Source: Acidisoma sp035492295
GTDB taxonomy: Bacteria; Pseudomonadota; Alphaproteobacteria; Acetobacterales; Acetobacteraceae
Assembly: GCF_035492295.1 (NCBI RefSeq)
Contig: NZ_DATJJK010000197.1
Coordinates: 1-64,000 of the forward strand
DNA: 64,000 nucleotides
Direction: 5' to 3'
In this document: positions 1 through 8,012 of the stretch, piece by piece
Numbering within the stretch: the first letter of the stretch is position 1
Layout of the letters: every line of letters begins with the position of its first letter
Made by a program: the position numbers and the translations under genes
Notes under the pieces: generated by a model
Seen by the model: only the letters and a program-made list of their open reading frames with translations
The model's database searches: none
Told to the model about the DNA's origin: nothing

Positions 1-1
1 G

Positions 2-1087
2 AAGATCAACCTGTCCCGGTTTTTTCGCGTCACCGGCGCCTTCCTCATCCTGGTCGCCGCCGGCCTCGTCATCTCCGCACTCCGCACCGCGCATGAAGCA
101 GGCTGGCTCAATGCTGGTCAGCAGATGACCGTTAACCTCGCGTGGCTGGTCGCACCCGGTACGGTGCAATCGGCGCTGATCACCGGTGTGCTCGGCATCC
201 CAACCGATCCGCGCCTGGTCGAGGGTCTTGGCTGGCTCGCCTATCTCATCCCGGTCTGTCTTTTCGTTTACTGGCCGCAGAAACACCGGCCGTCGGCGCG
301 CGGCATCCTCCACCTGCGCTACGGCATCGGGGCCGGCCTGCTCGCGCTGGCGGCGGGGCTCGCCCTGCTCTATCCGGTGCCCTTGGTCAGCCTGCCAGCG
401 CGTGCGCCGCTCGCAGGCGGCGGCTCGGCGCAATTTGCTCCAGCGCAGAACGGCGCCGCCGCCAACCTTTCCATCATCCGTGCCGATGGCAGCAAGGCCA
501 TCCTTCCACTTCCAGAAAAACGTGCCCAGGCCGAGCAGCATGACGGCATCGGCGGCCGCGCATGGCATCTCGACGCCACCGCTACCCCCGCAGGTGCGCC
601 GGCAACGCTGACACTCGACCAGGTGGTCGAACTCGCCGGCGGCCGTGTGCCGCTGGGGCTCAATGCCGCCCAGCATCCCGGCCCCTACCAGGCACGCTGG
701 ACACTGCAAACCTCGACCCATGTCTGGGTCGCTGGCGACATGCTGCAGGATGCCCGGCAGAGCGGCACGACGATTCTTGCCCTCTCCGGCAGTGGATTGA
801 GCAGCCCGCGGATTCTCAGCGTGAGCCATGGCCCCTATGCGGGCGCCGCAGGCTGGTCCGTCTCACCTGCCTATGCCGCACGGGCCGCTACCGCCCTCGA
901 GGACCTGCCGCACGCCCGGCGGGAGCGGCGCTTCTGGGCCGTACACCTGCCCCTGCTGCTCGGCCTCGCGGGACTTCTCCTGATCGTCGTGACAGCAGCC
1001 AAGGCAGGCCGCCGCGCGACCCCCCGTGCCTCTTTCGATCATCACAGACGCAGTTCCACAAAGGAATCGACCCATGCCGCTGAATAG
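2..1087 (+). CDS. efeU: FTR1-family iron permease EfeU, C-terminal part, with extra periplasmic domain (5' truncated by window)
   Basis: The frame is open from the first base and reads through to a TAG at 1085-1087, so the start lies upstream of the window. The first ~100 residues match the last transmembrane helices of FTR1/EfeU ferric/ferrous permeases (FFRVTGAFLILVAAG and the AGWLNAGQQ loop). A further helix (~104-127 of the visible part), a roughly 180-residue soluble stretch and a final helix (~311-333) follow, which the short enterobacterial EfeU lacks. Inner membrane; it imports iron with EfeO and EfeB. efeO starts 14 nt before this stop, so the genes are one operon. The REXXE iron-binding motifs are outside the window. 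Confidence 0.9.
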   Translation, partial: KINLSRFFRVTGAFLILVAAGLVISALRTAHEAGWLNAGQQMTVNLAWLVAPGTVQSALITGVLGIPTDPRLVEGLGWLAYLIPVCLFVYWPQKHRPSARGILHLRYGIGAGLLALAAGLALLYPVPLVSLPARAPLAGGGSAQFAPAQNGAAANLSIIRADGSKAILPLPEKRAQAEQHDGIGGRAWHLDATATPAGAPATLTLDQVVELAGGRVPLGLNAAQHPGPYQARWTLQTSTHVWVAGDMLQDARQSGTTILALSGSGLSSPRILSVSHGPYAGAAGWSVSPAYAARAATALEDLPHARRERRFWAVHLPLLLGLAGLLLIVVTAAKAGRRATPRASFDHHRRSSTKESTHAAE

Positions 1088-2312
1088 CCTGAACCGGCCG
1101 CTTCTCTCCGCTCTGGGCCTTGGCACCGTCCTGACGCTGACGACGGCGCTCTCGTCGCTCGCGCAGGCGCAATCGGCCAGCGTCGCCCCGGTCGTGAAAG
1201 GGGTCTCCCATGTCGCCATCACCCTGACGGACGACAATGGCGGCGCCTGCGTGCTGGACCATGACAGTGCCCAGGCTGGGCCGATCACCTTTACGGTGAC
1301 GAACAAAACCGCGACGGCCATCACGGAGGTCGAGATCCAGAACGACAACCGCATTCTCGGCGAGAAGGAGAATCTTGCGCCGGGTCTGCCCTCCGTCGCG
1401 CTGACGCTCACGCTCGGCGGCGGCAAGTATCAGATCTACTGCCCGGGGGCCGCGGCCGAGATGGTGAACTTCGCGGTTACCGGCCAGGCGGCGGCACAAG
1501 CCACGGGCTCGGCCGCGCAGTTGCTGCAGGCCGGCGCGGAAGGCTACGCGCATTATGTGGAAGGCGTCGCGGACGCGATGGTGACCGCGGTCGGCATCCT
1601 GAAGGCCGATATCGATGCCGGCAACCTGGAGAAGGCGCGCGCGGAATACCCCCTCGCCCGCCCCTTCTACGAGCGTATCGAGTCCGACGTGGACGGCTTC
1701 ATCCTGCCGGGCTTCAAAGCGACCGACAATGCCGGCAACCTCGATTATCTGATCGACATGCGCGGCTCGAATCTTGACCCCAAGGTCGGCTGGCACGGTT
1801 TCCATCTCATCGAGCGCGACCTCTTCCGCGACGGCAAGATCACCGATCAGACCAAGGCGACCGCCGCCGAACTGCAGACGAACGTTACCCTGCTGGCGAA
1901 GCTCGTGAAGGGTCTCAGCTACAAGCCGGAAGACCTCGGCAATGGCGCGGCCGATCTTCTGGAAGAGGTGCAGACAACCAAGATCACTGGCGAGGAAGAG
2001 AATTTCAGCCACGACGATCTCGTTGATTTCGCGGGCAATGTGGAAGGCGCCCAGCAAGCCTTCGCCTTCCTCGAACCGGGCATGCAGAAGATCGACCCCG
2101 ATCTTACCGCGCGCGTGCAGAACGAGTTCAGCAAGGTGACCGCCCTGCTCGACAGCTACCGTGACCCGAAGGTGCCGGGCGGCTACGTGGTCTATACGGC
2201 CGACATCAGGAAGGCGGATGCCGCGAAGCTAAGCCGCGCGATCCAGGCGCTGCAGGAACCCCTGTCCAAGATCGCCGAGAAGGTGGCGACCGCCGGAGCC
2301 GTGGGTAACTGA
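1074..2312 (+). CDS. efeO: EfeO, periplasmic iron-uptake protein (cupredoxin-like plus M75 domain)
   Basis: 412 residues. Start chosen at ATG 1074, 8 nt after an AAAGGA ribosome-binding site; an in-frame codon at 1026 would add 16 residues inside efeU. Residues 1-32 form a Sec signal peptide ending near LAQAQS. Residues ~40-135 are a cupredoxin-like domain with Cys59 and Cys123. Residues ~145-405 form the peptidase-M75/imelysin-like helical domain with the HxxE metal motif HLIE at 244-247. In EfeUOB systems EfeO binds iron in the periplasm and hands it to the permease. It overlaps efeU by 14 nt and precedes efeB by 2 nt. Confidence 0.95.
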   Translation: MPLNSLNRPLLSALGLGTVLTLTTALSSLAQAQSASVAPVVKGVSHVAITLTDDNGGACVLDHDSAQAGPITFTVTNKTATAITEVEIQNDNRILGEKENLAPGLPSVALTLTLGGGKYQIYCPGAAAEMVNFAVTGQAAAQATGSAAQLLQAGAEGYAHYVEGVADAMVTAVGILKADIDAGNLEKARAEYPLARPFYERIESDVDGFILPGFKATDNAGNLDYLIDMRGSNLDPKVGWHGFHLIERDLFRDGKITDQTKATAAELQTNVTLLAKLVKGLSYKPEDLGNGAADLLEEVQTTKITGEEENFSHDDLVDFAGNVEGAQQAFAFLEPGMQKIDPDLTARVQNEFSKVTALLDSYRDPKVPGGYVVYTADIRKADAAKLSRAIQALQEPLSKIAEKVATAGAVGN

Positions 2313-2314
2313 TC

Positions 2315-3574
2315 ATGACCGAACGCCGCGCACAGGCGGGCGCCAGCTGCCCCTTCTCCCGCCGGGGTCTTTTGATGGGCGCGACGCTGGGCGCGGTCGG
2401 CGCGGTGGGGGGAGCCCTCCCCGCCGCGGCCGGCACCGAACCCGCGGCCGAGGATATGGTCGACCTCTCGCTGTCCCATCCCTTCTACGGTACGGCCGAA
2501 CAGGCGGGCATCCGGACACCGCCGCAGCGCCATGTCTTCTACATGACCTTTGATCTGACGACCGCCAGGCGCCGGGATCTGCAGGTGCTGCTGGCCCTGT
2601 GGTCCGCCGCCATCGCGCAGATGATGAAGGGCGGCACCATCGGCCAGGTGGAGCCGCACGCACCGAATGCGGTCGGCATGGATACCGGCGAGGCGATGAA
2701 TCTCGGTCCCGCCTCGCTCACCGTGACCGTGGGGCTCGGCCCCAAGGTCTTCACCGATATCTACGGCCTCGCCCACCAGAAGCCGGCGCTGCTGCGCGAG
2801 CTGAAGCAACTACCCAGCGATTCACTCGACCCTAACCTGACCGGGGGCGATCTTTCGCTCCAGGCTTGCGCGGATGACCCGCAGGTTGCCTATCACGCGG
2901 TGCGCGACCTTGCCCGCCTCGCCAAAAGCACGGGCGCCGCTTCCACCCGCTGGACGGTGATGGGTTTCGGCCGCGCTTCCGCCGGGCGCGGCCAGTCCAC
3001 CCCGCGCAACCTGCTCGGCTTCAAGGACGGCACACGCAACATCCAGAGCGATGACGATTACAAGGAGTTTGTCTGGATCAAGGACGGCCCGGCCTGGCAG
3101 CGCCAGGGTACGTACCAGGTCGTTCGCAAGATCCAGATGCATATCGAGAACTGGGACACGGATCGCGTCAGCGACCAGAACAACGTCTTTGGCCGACACA
3201 AGCTCTCCGGCGCGCCGCTAACCGGTGCCAAGGAATTCGACGCGCCTGATTTCGCCCAAACGGATGGCAATGGCGACCTGACGATCCCCGTGAATGCGCA
3301 TATTCGCCTTGTCGCGCATGAGAACAACGACGGCCTCAAAATCCTGCGCCGCTCCTACAACTATACCGACGGCATCAATCAGTTCGGCCTGCTCGATGCC
3401 GGCCTGCTCTTCCTCTCCTACCAGAAAGACCCGGCACAATTCGAAACGCTGCAGACCAAGCTCGGCGCATCGGACGCGTTGAACGAATATATCGCGCATA
3501 TCGGCTCGGGCATTTTCTTCGTGCCGCCTGCTCCGCAGGAAGGCAGCTACATCGCGGAACAGATGTTCGCCTGA
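2315..3574 (+). CDS. efeB: EfeB, Tat-exported DyP-type haem peroxidase
   Basis: 419 residues, starting 2 nt after the efeO stop. A twin-arginine signal (SRRGLL, Arg16-Arg17, followed by a hydrophobic Ala/Gly stretch) predicts folded, haem-loaded export to the periplasm. The DyP signature GFKDG lies at 235-239 and a candidate proximal haem histidine at 329 in NAHIRLVAHEN. In the family EfeB supports iron uptake by oxidising Fe(II) or releasing iron from haem; which applies here cannot be told from sequence. It is the last gene of efeUOB; the next gene is convergent, 40 nt away, with no clear intrinsic terminator between. Confidence 0.95.
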   Translation: MTERRAQAGASCPFSRRGLLMGATLGAVGAVGGALPAAAGTEPAAEDMVDLSLSHPFYGTAEQAGIRTPPQRHVFYMTFDLTTARRRDLQVLLALWSAAIAQMMKGGTIGQVEPHAPNAVGMDTGEAMNLGPASLTVTVGLGPKVFTDIYGLAHQKPALLRELKQLPSDSLDPNLTGGDLSLQACADDPQVAYHAVRDLARLAKSTGAASTRWTVMGFGRASAGRGQSTPRNLLGFKDGTRNIQSDDDYKEFVWIKDGPAWQRQGTYQVVRKIQMHIENWDTDRVSDQNNVFGRHKLSGAPLTGAKEFDAPDFAQTDGNGDLTIPVNAHIRLVAHENNDGLKILRRSYNYTDGINQFGLLDAGLLFLSYQKDPAQFETLQTKLGASDALNEYIAHIGSGIFFVPPAPQEGSYIAEQMFA

Positions 3575-3614
3575 GACTTCTTATATCGTATTTTCAACAA
3601 AGACCGGTGCGGGG

Positions 3615-5258
3615 TCACAACTCCCCGCCCCCAGCCATCGCCTTGATCCGGTCCGCCGTGCGCAGCGATAGCGCGGTAATGGTGAGCGAAGGATTGACCC
3701 CGCCAACGGTCGGAAATACCGAGCCGTCGCAGATCCAGAGATTAGGAATGTCCCAGCTTCGGCAATCGGCGTTGACCACGCTCGTTTTCGGGTCGAAGCC
3801 CATGCGCGCGGTGCCGGCGAGATGGTTGGTATCGTTCTCCTGCCGGAAGACATCCCTGACGCCGGCCAGTTCCATGCTCGTCTGCATCTCCCTCAGCGCA
3901 TGCTGGATCAGGGCTTTGTCATTCTCGCCCCAGCTGTAGGTGATGCGTGGAATACGGAGGCCGTATTGATCGACCTCGTCCGCGAGCGTCACGCAATTGC
4001 GCTCCTCCGGCAGCATCTCACCCACCATCTTGATGCCGACCGCGTGGTTATACTGCTGCATGGCGTTCCGCAACGGCTGCCCCCAGAGACCGAGCGAGCC
4101 GGTGACGATGGAGGCCCATTCGATCGGCAGCGGCCCCTGGGACATCCAGGCATAGCCGCCGAAGAAATCCTTGCGGTCGTCATAATTCCAATGCTCGGTA
4201 ATGGCGAGGGATGGCGGCCCCTTGTACCAGCGCACCTGCTCCGGCACCGTGCCGAACACTGCCTGATTGGACTGGGTCATCAGATTCTTACCGACAAGGC
4301 CGGAGGAATTGGCGAGCCCCTCAGGGAAGCGGTCGGTTGCTGAAGCCAGGAGCAGGCGCGGCGTCTCGATCGCATAGCCCGCGACGATGACGTTCTTCGC
4401 ACGCTGGAAGCGCCATTCCCCCGCGCGATGATAATGCACCCCGCGGGCGCGGCCGTCCGGCCCCATCTCGATTTTCCCCACCATGGCGAGATCGCGGATC
4501 TCGGCGCCAGCCTTGATGCCGCGGGGGATGAAGGTCACGAGCTGGCTCTGCTTGGCATTCGTCGAGCAGCCGAAGCGACAGAAGCCGCGATAGACGCAAG
4601 GCGGAGAATCGCCGCGCGGCGCGGAGACGGTCGCGAGCGGCGTCGGTGACCAGGCATAGCCCTGGGCTTCCGCACCGCGCGCCAGGATCTCGGCGGCCGC
4701 ATTCAATTCATGCGCACGATAGGGGTAGCGCGGACGCTTCGGCCCCCATGGATACTTGACCGGGCCGGAGATCGCCAAGGCCTGCTCCGCCATTTCGTAG
4801 TAACGCCACATCTCCTGCCAATCGAGCGGCCAATCCACGCCATAGCCAAGCTTGGTGCGGGACTTGAACCAGTCCGGACGGAAGCGGAGCGAGACCATGG
4901 CGAAATGGACCGTGCTGCCGCCCACCGCCTTGCCGCTGTTGTTGCCGCCCATGCGAAGCGGATTGGCGCCGTCCACAATGCGTTGATCGGTCCAGTAGAG
5001 CTTGTCCTGCGCCACTTCGTCGGAGGCGAAATCTTCAAGCGGACGGAAATAGGGTCCGGCATCGAAGCCGACGACGGAGAAGCCCTGCTCCGCGAGACGC
5101 GCGATGAGCGGGCCGCCACCGGCACCCGTGCCGATGACAACGAAATCCACAGCCTCGGTCTCCGGATACTCGCGCATCTTGATCCAGCCGCCGGGCTTGA
5201 AGACGTCCGGCGCGCGGCCGCCCGTCGCGCGCGGTTCACTCAACGCATCAGCGGACAT
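3615..5258 (-). CDS. GMC-family FAD-dependent dehydrogenase (gluconate/sugar dehydrogenase large-subunit type)
   Basis: 547 residues from ATG 5258; upstream in-frame codons run into the preceding gene, which this start overlaps by 11 nt. An FAD dinucleotide motif GTGAGGG is at 43-49, and the C-terminal GMC block holds HLAGTARMG and VGGVNPSLTIT. A cysteine group at 221, 227 and 231 (CVYRGFCRFGC) resembles the iron-sulfur region of FAD-dependent glucose and gluconate dehydrogenases. Such enzymes oxidise a sugar or polyol in the periplasm and pass electrons to the membrane. The small subunit lies directly upstream, but no cytochrome c subunit follows. No signal peptide is visible, so export would need a partner. 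Substrate unknown. Confidence 0.88.
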   Translation of the reverse strand: MSADALSEPRATGGRAPDVFKPGGWIKMREYPETEAVDFVVIGTGAGGGPLIARLAEQGFSVVGFDAGPYFRPLEDFASDEVAQDKLYWTDQRIVDGANPLRMGGNNSGKAVGGSTVHFAMVSLRFRPDWFKSRTKLGYGVDWPLDWQEMWRYYEMAEQALAISGPVKYPWGPKRPRYPYRAHELNAAAEILARGAEAQGYAWSPTPLATVSAPRGDSPPCVYRGFCRFGCSTNAKQSQLVTFIPRGIKAGAEIRDLAMVGKIEMGPDGRARGVHYHRAGEWRFQRAKNVIVAGYAIETPRLLLASATDRFPEGLANSSGLVGKNLMTQSNQAVFGTVPEQVRWYKGPPSLAITEHWNYDDRKDFFGGYAWMSQGPLPIEWASIVTGSLGLWGQPLRNAMQQYNHAVGIKMVGEMLPEERNCVTLADEVDQYGLRIPRITYSWGENDKALIQHALREMQTSMELAGVRDVFRQENDTNHLAGTARMGFDPKTSVVNADCRSWDIPNLWICDGSVFPTVGGVNPSLTITALSLRTADRIKAMAGGGEL

Positions 5259-5895
5259 GAGCGTTCTCCACCCGGGCAATTTCTTCCCGGCCGGGCTCTG
5301 CCTCCGCCGCTTCCCATGGGTCGCGCCGGTTGGCACCCATGCGGACATAGCCGCGCGGGCTGGCGGGGCCGCCGAAACCCATTTCCGACCAGGCGGAAGG
5401 ATGGGCGTAATAGACGGTGGTGACATCGGTCAGCAGGCGGTGGGAGAAGAAGAGGCCGCAGGGCATGTCGCCCCAGGCGCCGTCCCGCAGCGCGCCGCGC
5501 TGGCAGGCGCTCAGGATCTGGTCCTGCTCCGATCCATCCAACTGCACGAAGGATTTGCTAAACTGATGCCGGGCCGCCTCGTCCAGCCCTGCGAGGCCGC
5601 GGAGGTAGCATTCGCCCTGGTCGGGCAGCTGCACGAGACGATAACCGTCTCTCTTATTTTCGAAGAGCTTCTCGTCGACATAAGCCGCGATCGGCACGGG
5701 AGCCCGGCCGCTGGGCTGCGGCACGAGACGCGCCGCCGCCGCCTCCAGAATTTGGAAGAGTTCAGGCTTGAGGAAACGCGGTTCGCGCGGCACGGCGAGA
5801 CGAGCATTGACCACCGCACGCGTCTGGTCATTCCAGGAGGGGGACAGGCGCTTGGACAGCACGTCATATCCGGGAAAAAGATCGCGTTCAGTCAT
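5248..5895 (-). CDS. Gluconate 2-dehydrogenase subunit 3 family protein
   Basis: 215 residues. The middle part (FLKPELFQILEAAAARLVP, then a central helical region and QLDGSEQDQIL) matches the small subunit that accompanies GMC dehydrogenases in membrane-bound gluconate, sorbitol and fructose dehydrogenases; in those enzymes it stabilises or escorts the flavoprotein. Family members usually carry a Tat leader that exports the complex. Here the N-terminus (MTERDLFPGYDVLSKRL) has no twin arginine or hydrophobic core, so either the complex is cytoplasmic or another subunit provides export. It overlaps the upstream membrane-protein gene by 8 nt and the GMC gene by 11 nt, implying translational coupling. 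Confidence 0.85.
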   Translation of the reverse strand: MTERDLFPGYDVLSKRLSPSWNDQTRAVVNARLAVPREPRFLKPELFQILEAAAARLVPQPSGRAPVPIAAYVDEKLFENKRDGYRLVQLPDQGECYLRGLAGLDEAARHQFSKSFVQLDGSEQDQILSACQRGALRDGAWGDMPCGLFFSHRLLTDVTTVYYAHPSAWSEMGFGGPASPRGYVRMGANRRDPWEAAEAEPGREEIARVENAHVR

Positions 5896-6898
5896 CGGGG
5901 GGGTCCTCCATCAATCCAAGGGCGGCGAGCCCCGCGAGGGCAAGGCCGGCGAAGCTCGGGGGCGCCGGCAGCGGCGGCCCGTTCAGCAGCGTCTGCCGCC
6001 AGTTGCGCCAGCCGCCCATGTTCCGGCCGACGCCCACCGCGTGGAAGCCGCAACCGAGAAAGCCGAGCAGCGCCGTGAAGCGCAGCCACCAGCGCGTGAG
6101 CGGTCTCGGACGCCCGCCCTCCGCCAGCGAGCTCGCGGCGAGCAGGGCGGCCGCGGTCGGCGGCGCCGTCACGGGCAGGTACATCGCCGGGTTGTGGTAG
6201 GCGCCACGGAAATGCAGCAGCCCCGCCTCCGCCACCGTGCCGAGGAGGCCCAGGCTTGTCATGAGCCCCAGGATGCGGCCCGCGGGAAAACCCAGAATGG
6301 TGGGATGCTCGTCCGTGGGATTGTCCCGCAAACGCTCGGAGAGAAAGCCCAGCATGCCGGAAAGCGTCAGCGCCGCCGGCGCACCGAGAGGCGCCTGATA
6401 GAACAGGTTTTGCCAGGAAATGCCGCCCGGCTTCTTGGCGACGTTGTAAAGGTGGAACCCCGTGCCGACGAGGCCGGTGATGCCGGCTGTGGCATAAACC
6501 ATGTCGCGCGCGATATGAGCGCCGCGCCGGTTATCGAAATGCCCGTGCGCGCTCACCATCAGAGACAGCGCCGAGGTTACGAGCGGCGTCACCATCGCCT
6601 TGTTGTGAAAGGATCCACGGTAATGCTCGACCGCGCTGTCCGCGAGGACAGAGAGGGCCAGCGTGCCGGCCGCACGGTTCAGCCTGCGGGCCGCGCGCAC
6701 GGTGGTTTTACGGTCGAGCGGCGGCACGGCCGGCGGTTTGGCGAGCGGGCGAGGCAGCGACCATTGGGCACGGGCGGCCAGCGGGGCCTCCGCCGACGGA
6801 GCCTTTTTCAGCGCCAGCGCGACGCCGCCCAGAACGGCCGCGCCGCCGAGCATCGCGAGGGCAGCCGCGACCTCGCCGGTTGGTCTCTCAGTGCTCAT
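5888..6898 (-). CDS. Membrane protein with internal tandem duplication and paired histidine triads, unknown function
   Basis: 336 residues. One hydrophobic helix at ~10-30 precedes two homologous hydrophobic units, ~75-190 and ~212-330. The units align without gaps at a constant offset of 137 residues: HYRGSFHN at 92-99 against HFRGAYHN at 229-236, GTGFH at 145-149 against GCGFH at 282-286, and a GG pair at 158-159 against 295-296. Thus His92/98/149 recur as His229/235/286. Conserved membrane histidines beside a flavin dehydrogenase suggest haem or metal ligands for electron transfer, but I do not recognise the family. It is translationally coupled to the subunit-3 gene and 10 nt downstream of the enolase-family gene. 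Confidence 0.75.
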   Translation of the reverse strand: MSTERPTGEVAAALAMLGGAAVLGGVALALKKAPSAEAPLAARAQWSLPRPLAKPPAVPPLDRKTTVRAARRLNRAAGTLALSVLADSAVEHYRGSFHNKAMVTPLVTSALSLMVSAHGHFDNRRGAHIARDMVYATAGITGLVGTGFHLYNVAKKPGGISWQNLFYQAPLGAPAALTLSGMLGFLSERLRDNPTDEHPTILGFPAGRILGLMTSLGLLGTVAEAGLLHFRGAYHNPAMYLPVTAPPTAAALLAASSLAEGGRPRPLTRWWLRFTALLGFLGCGFHAVGVGRNMGGWRNWRQTLLNGPPLPAPPSFAGLALAGLAALGLMEDPPDD

Positions 6899-6908
6899 GC
6901 TTGTCTCC

Positions 6909-8009
6909 TCAGGCGGCGTAGCGCTCTGCCACGGAGCGTTTGAAGGATAGGCCGTGGCCAGGGCGGCTCATGTCCGGCGCGATGGCCCCCTGGTGGGGCA
7001 CAGGCGCGCCGTCGAAGAACATGTGTTCGATCCGCACATGATCGTGGAACCATTCGAGATGGCGGAGCCGCTCCACCGCGCAAGCGGCGTGCAGATGCAG
7101 CGCGGGTGCGCAATGGGCCGAGAGATCGCGATGGTGTGCGGCGGTCAGCGCGGCGATGTCGAGAAAACCGGTCAGGCCGCCGCAGCGGGTGATGTCCGCC
7201 TGCTGCACGTCTACAGCCTCGGCTGCCAGCATGTGGCGCGCGTCGTCCTCTGTATAGACGTATTCACCGGCTGCAATGTCGACGCGGGAGGGGGCGGCAC
7301 GGCGCACGGCGACCAGTCCGGCGAGATCGTCCGAGGAGACCGGCTCCTCCATCCAACGAATATCCGCCATGTCGGCGAAAAGATGCGTGTAATGCAGCGC
7401 CGTACGGGGCGAAAAGGCGCCGTTGGCATCGACGAAAAGCTGAGCCGCATCACCGATCGCGTGGCGTGCGGCAGCGACGCGGGCCGGGTCCCGTTCGGGT
7501 TCCGACCCAATCTTCACTTTGACAGCACGGCAACCATCGCGCTCCACCCATCCCGCGAGCTGGTCCGCGAGGGTTCGGTTGTCATAGGAGGTGAAGCCGC
7601 CGCTGCCGTAGATTTCCACCTGATTGCGCGCCTGACCGAGCAGGGAGGCGAGCGGAAGATCCAGGAGGCGCGCCTTCAGATCCCACAATGCCGTGTCAAT
7701 TGCGGCGATTGCGGACGATACAAGACCCGATCGGCCGAGATTGCGTACCGCACCGCGCAGCCGCATCCAGTGACCGCGGATATCCATCGCGTCCCCGCCG
7801 GTAACCAGCGGGCCGAGTTTGCCGTTGATGAGCGTCGCAGCAGCGGGATCGGCATAAGTATAGCCAATCCCGCTCTGGCCGCCTGCGGAAAGCTCCACAA
7901 CGATCATCGTCGTGCTGTTCCAGGACAGCGTGCCGTCCGCCTCCGGCTGGTCAGTCGGCACCGTATAGGCACGGGCCGTGAGGCCCGTTATCGCTGTGTC
8001 CTTCAGCAT
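6909..8009 (-). CDS. Enolase-superfamily (mandelate racemase/acid-sugar dehydratase-like) protein
   Basis: 366 residues with the two-domain muconate-lactonising/mandelate-racemase architecture. Visible active-site elements are the KxK acid/base (KVKIG), the metal ligands in DANGA, EEP and GEY, and the Asp/His dyad elements DVQQADITRCGG and SAHCAPALH. This pattern fits the mandelate-racemase subgroup, whose members dehydrate or epimerise acid sugars such as galactonate, gluconate or glucarate. Together with the neighbouring sugar-oxidising flavoprotein this suggests handling of an aldonic acid, but the substrate cannot be read. The start (ATG 8009) is 3 nt beyond the stop of the TPP-enzyme gene, within one operon. 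Confidence 0.85.
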   Translation of the reverse strand: MLKDTAITGLTARAYTVPTDQPEADGTLSWNSTTMIVVELSAGGQSGIGYTYADPAAATLINGKLGPLVTGGDAMDIRGHWMRLRGAVRNLGRSGLVSSAIAAIDTALWDLKARLLDLPLASLLGQARNQVEIYGSGGFTSYDNRTLADQLAGWVERDGCRAVKVKIGSEPERDPARVAAARHAIGDAAQLFVDANGAFSPRTALHYTHLFADMADIRWMEEPVSSDDLAGLVAVRRAAPSRVDIAAGEYVYTEDDARHMLAAEAVDVQQADITRCGGLTGFLDIAALTAAHHRDLSAHCAPALHLHAACAVERLRHLEWFHDHVRIEHMFFDGAPVPHQGAIAPDMSRPGHGLSFKRSVAERYAA

Positions 8010-8012
8010 GGG

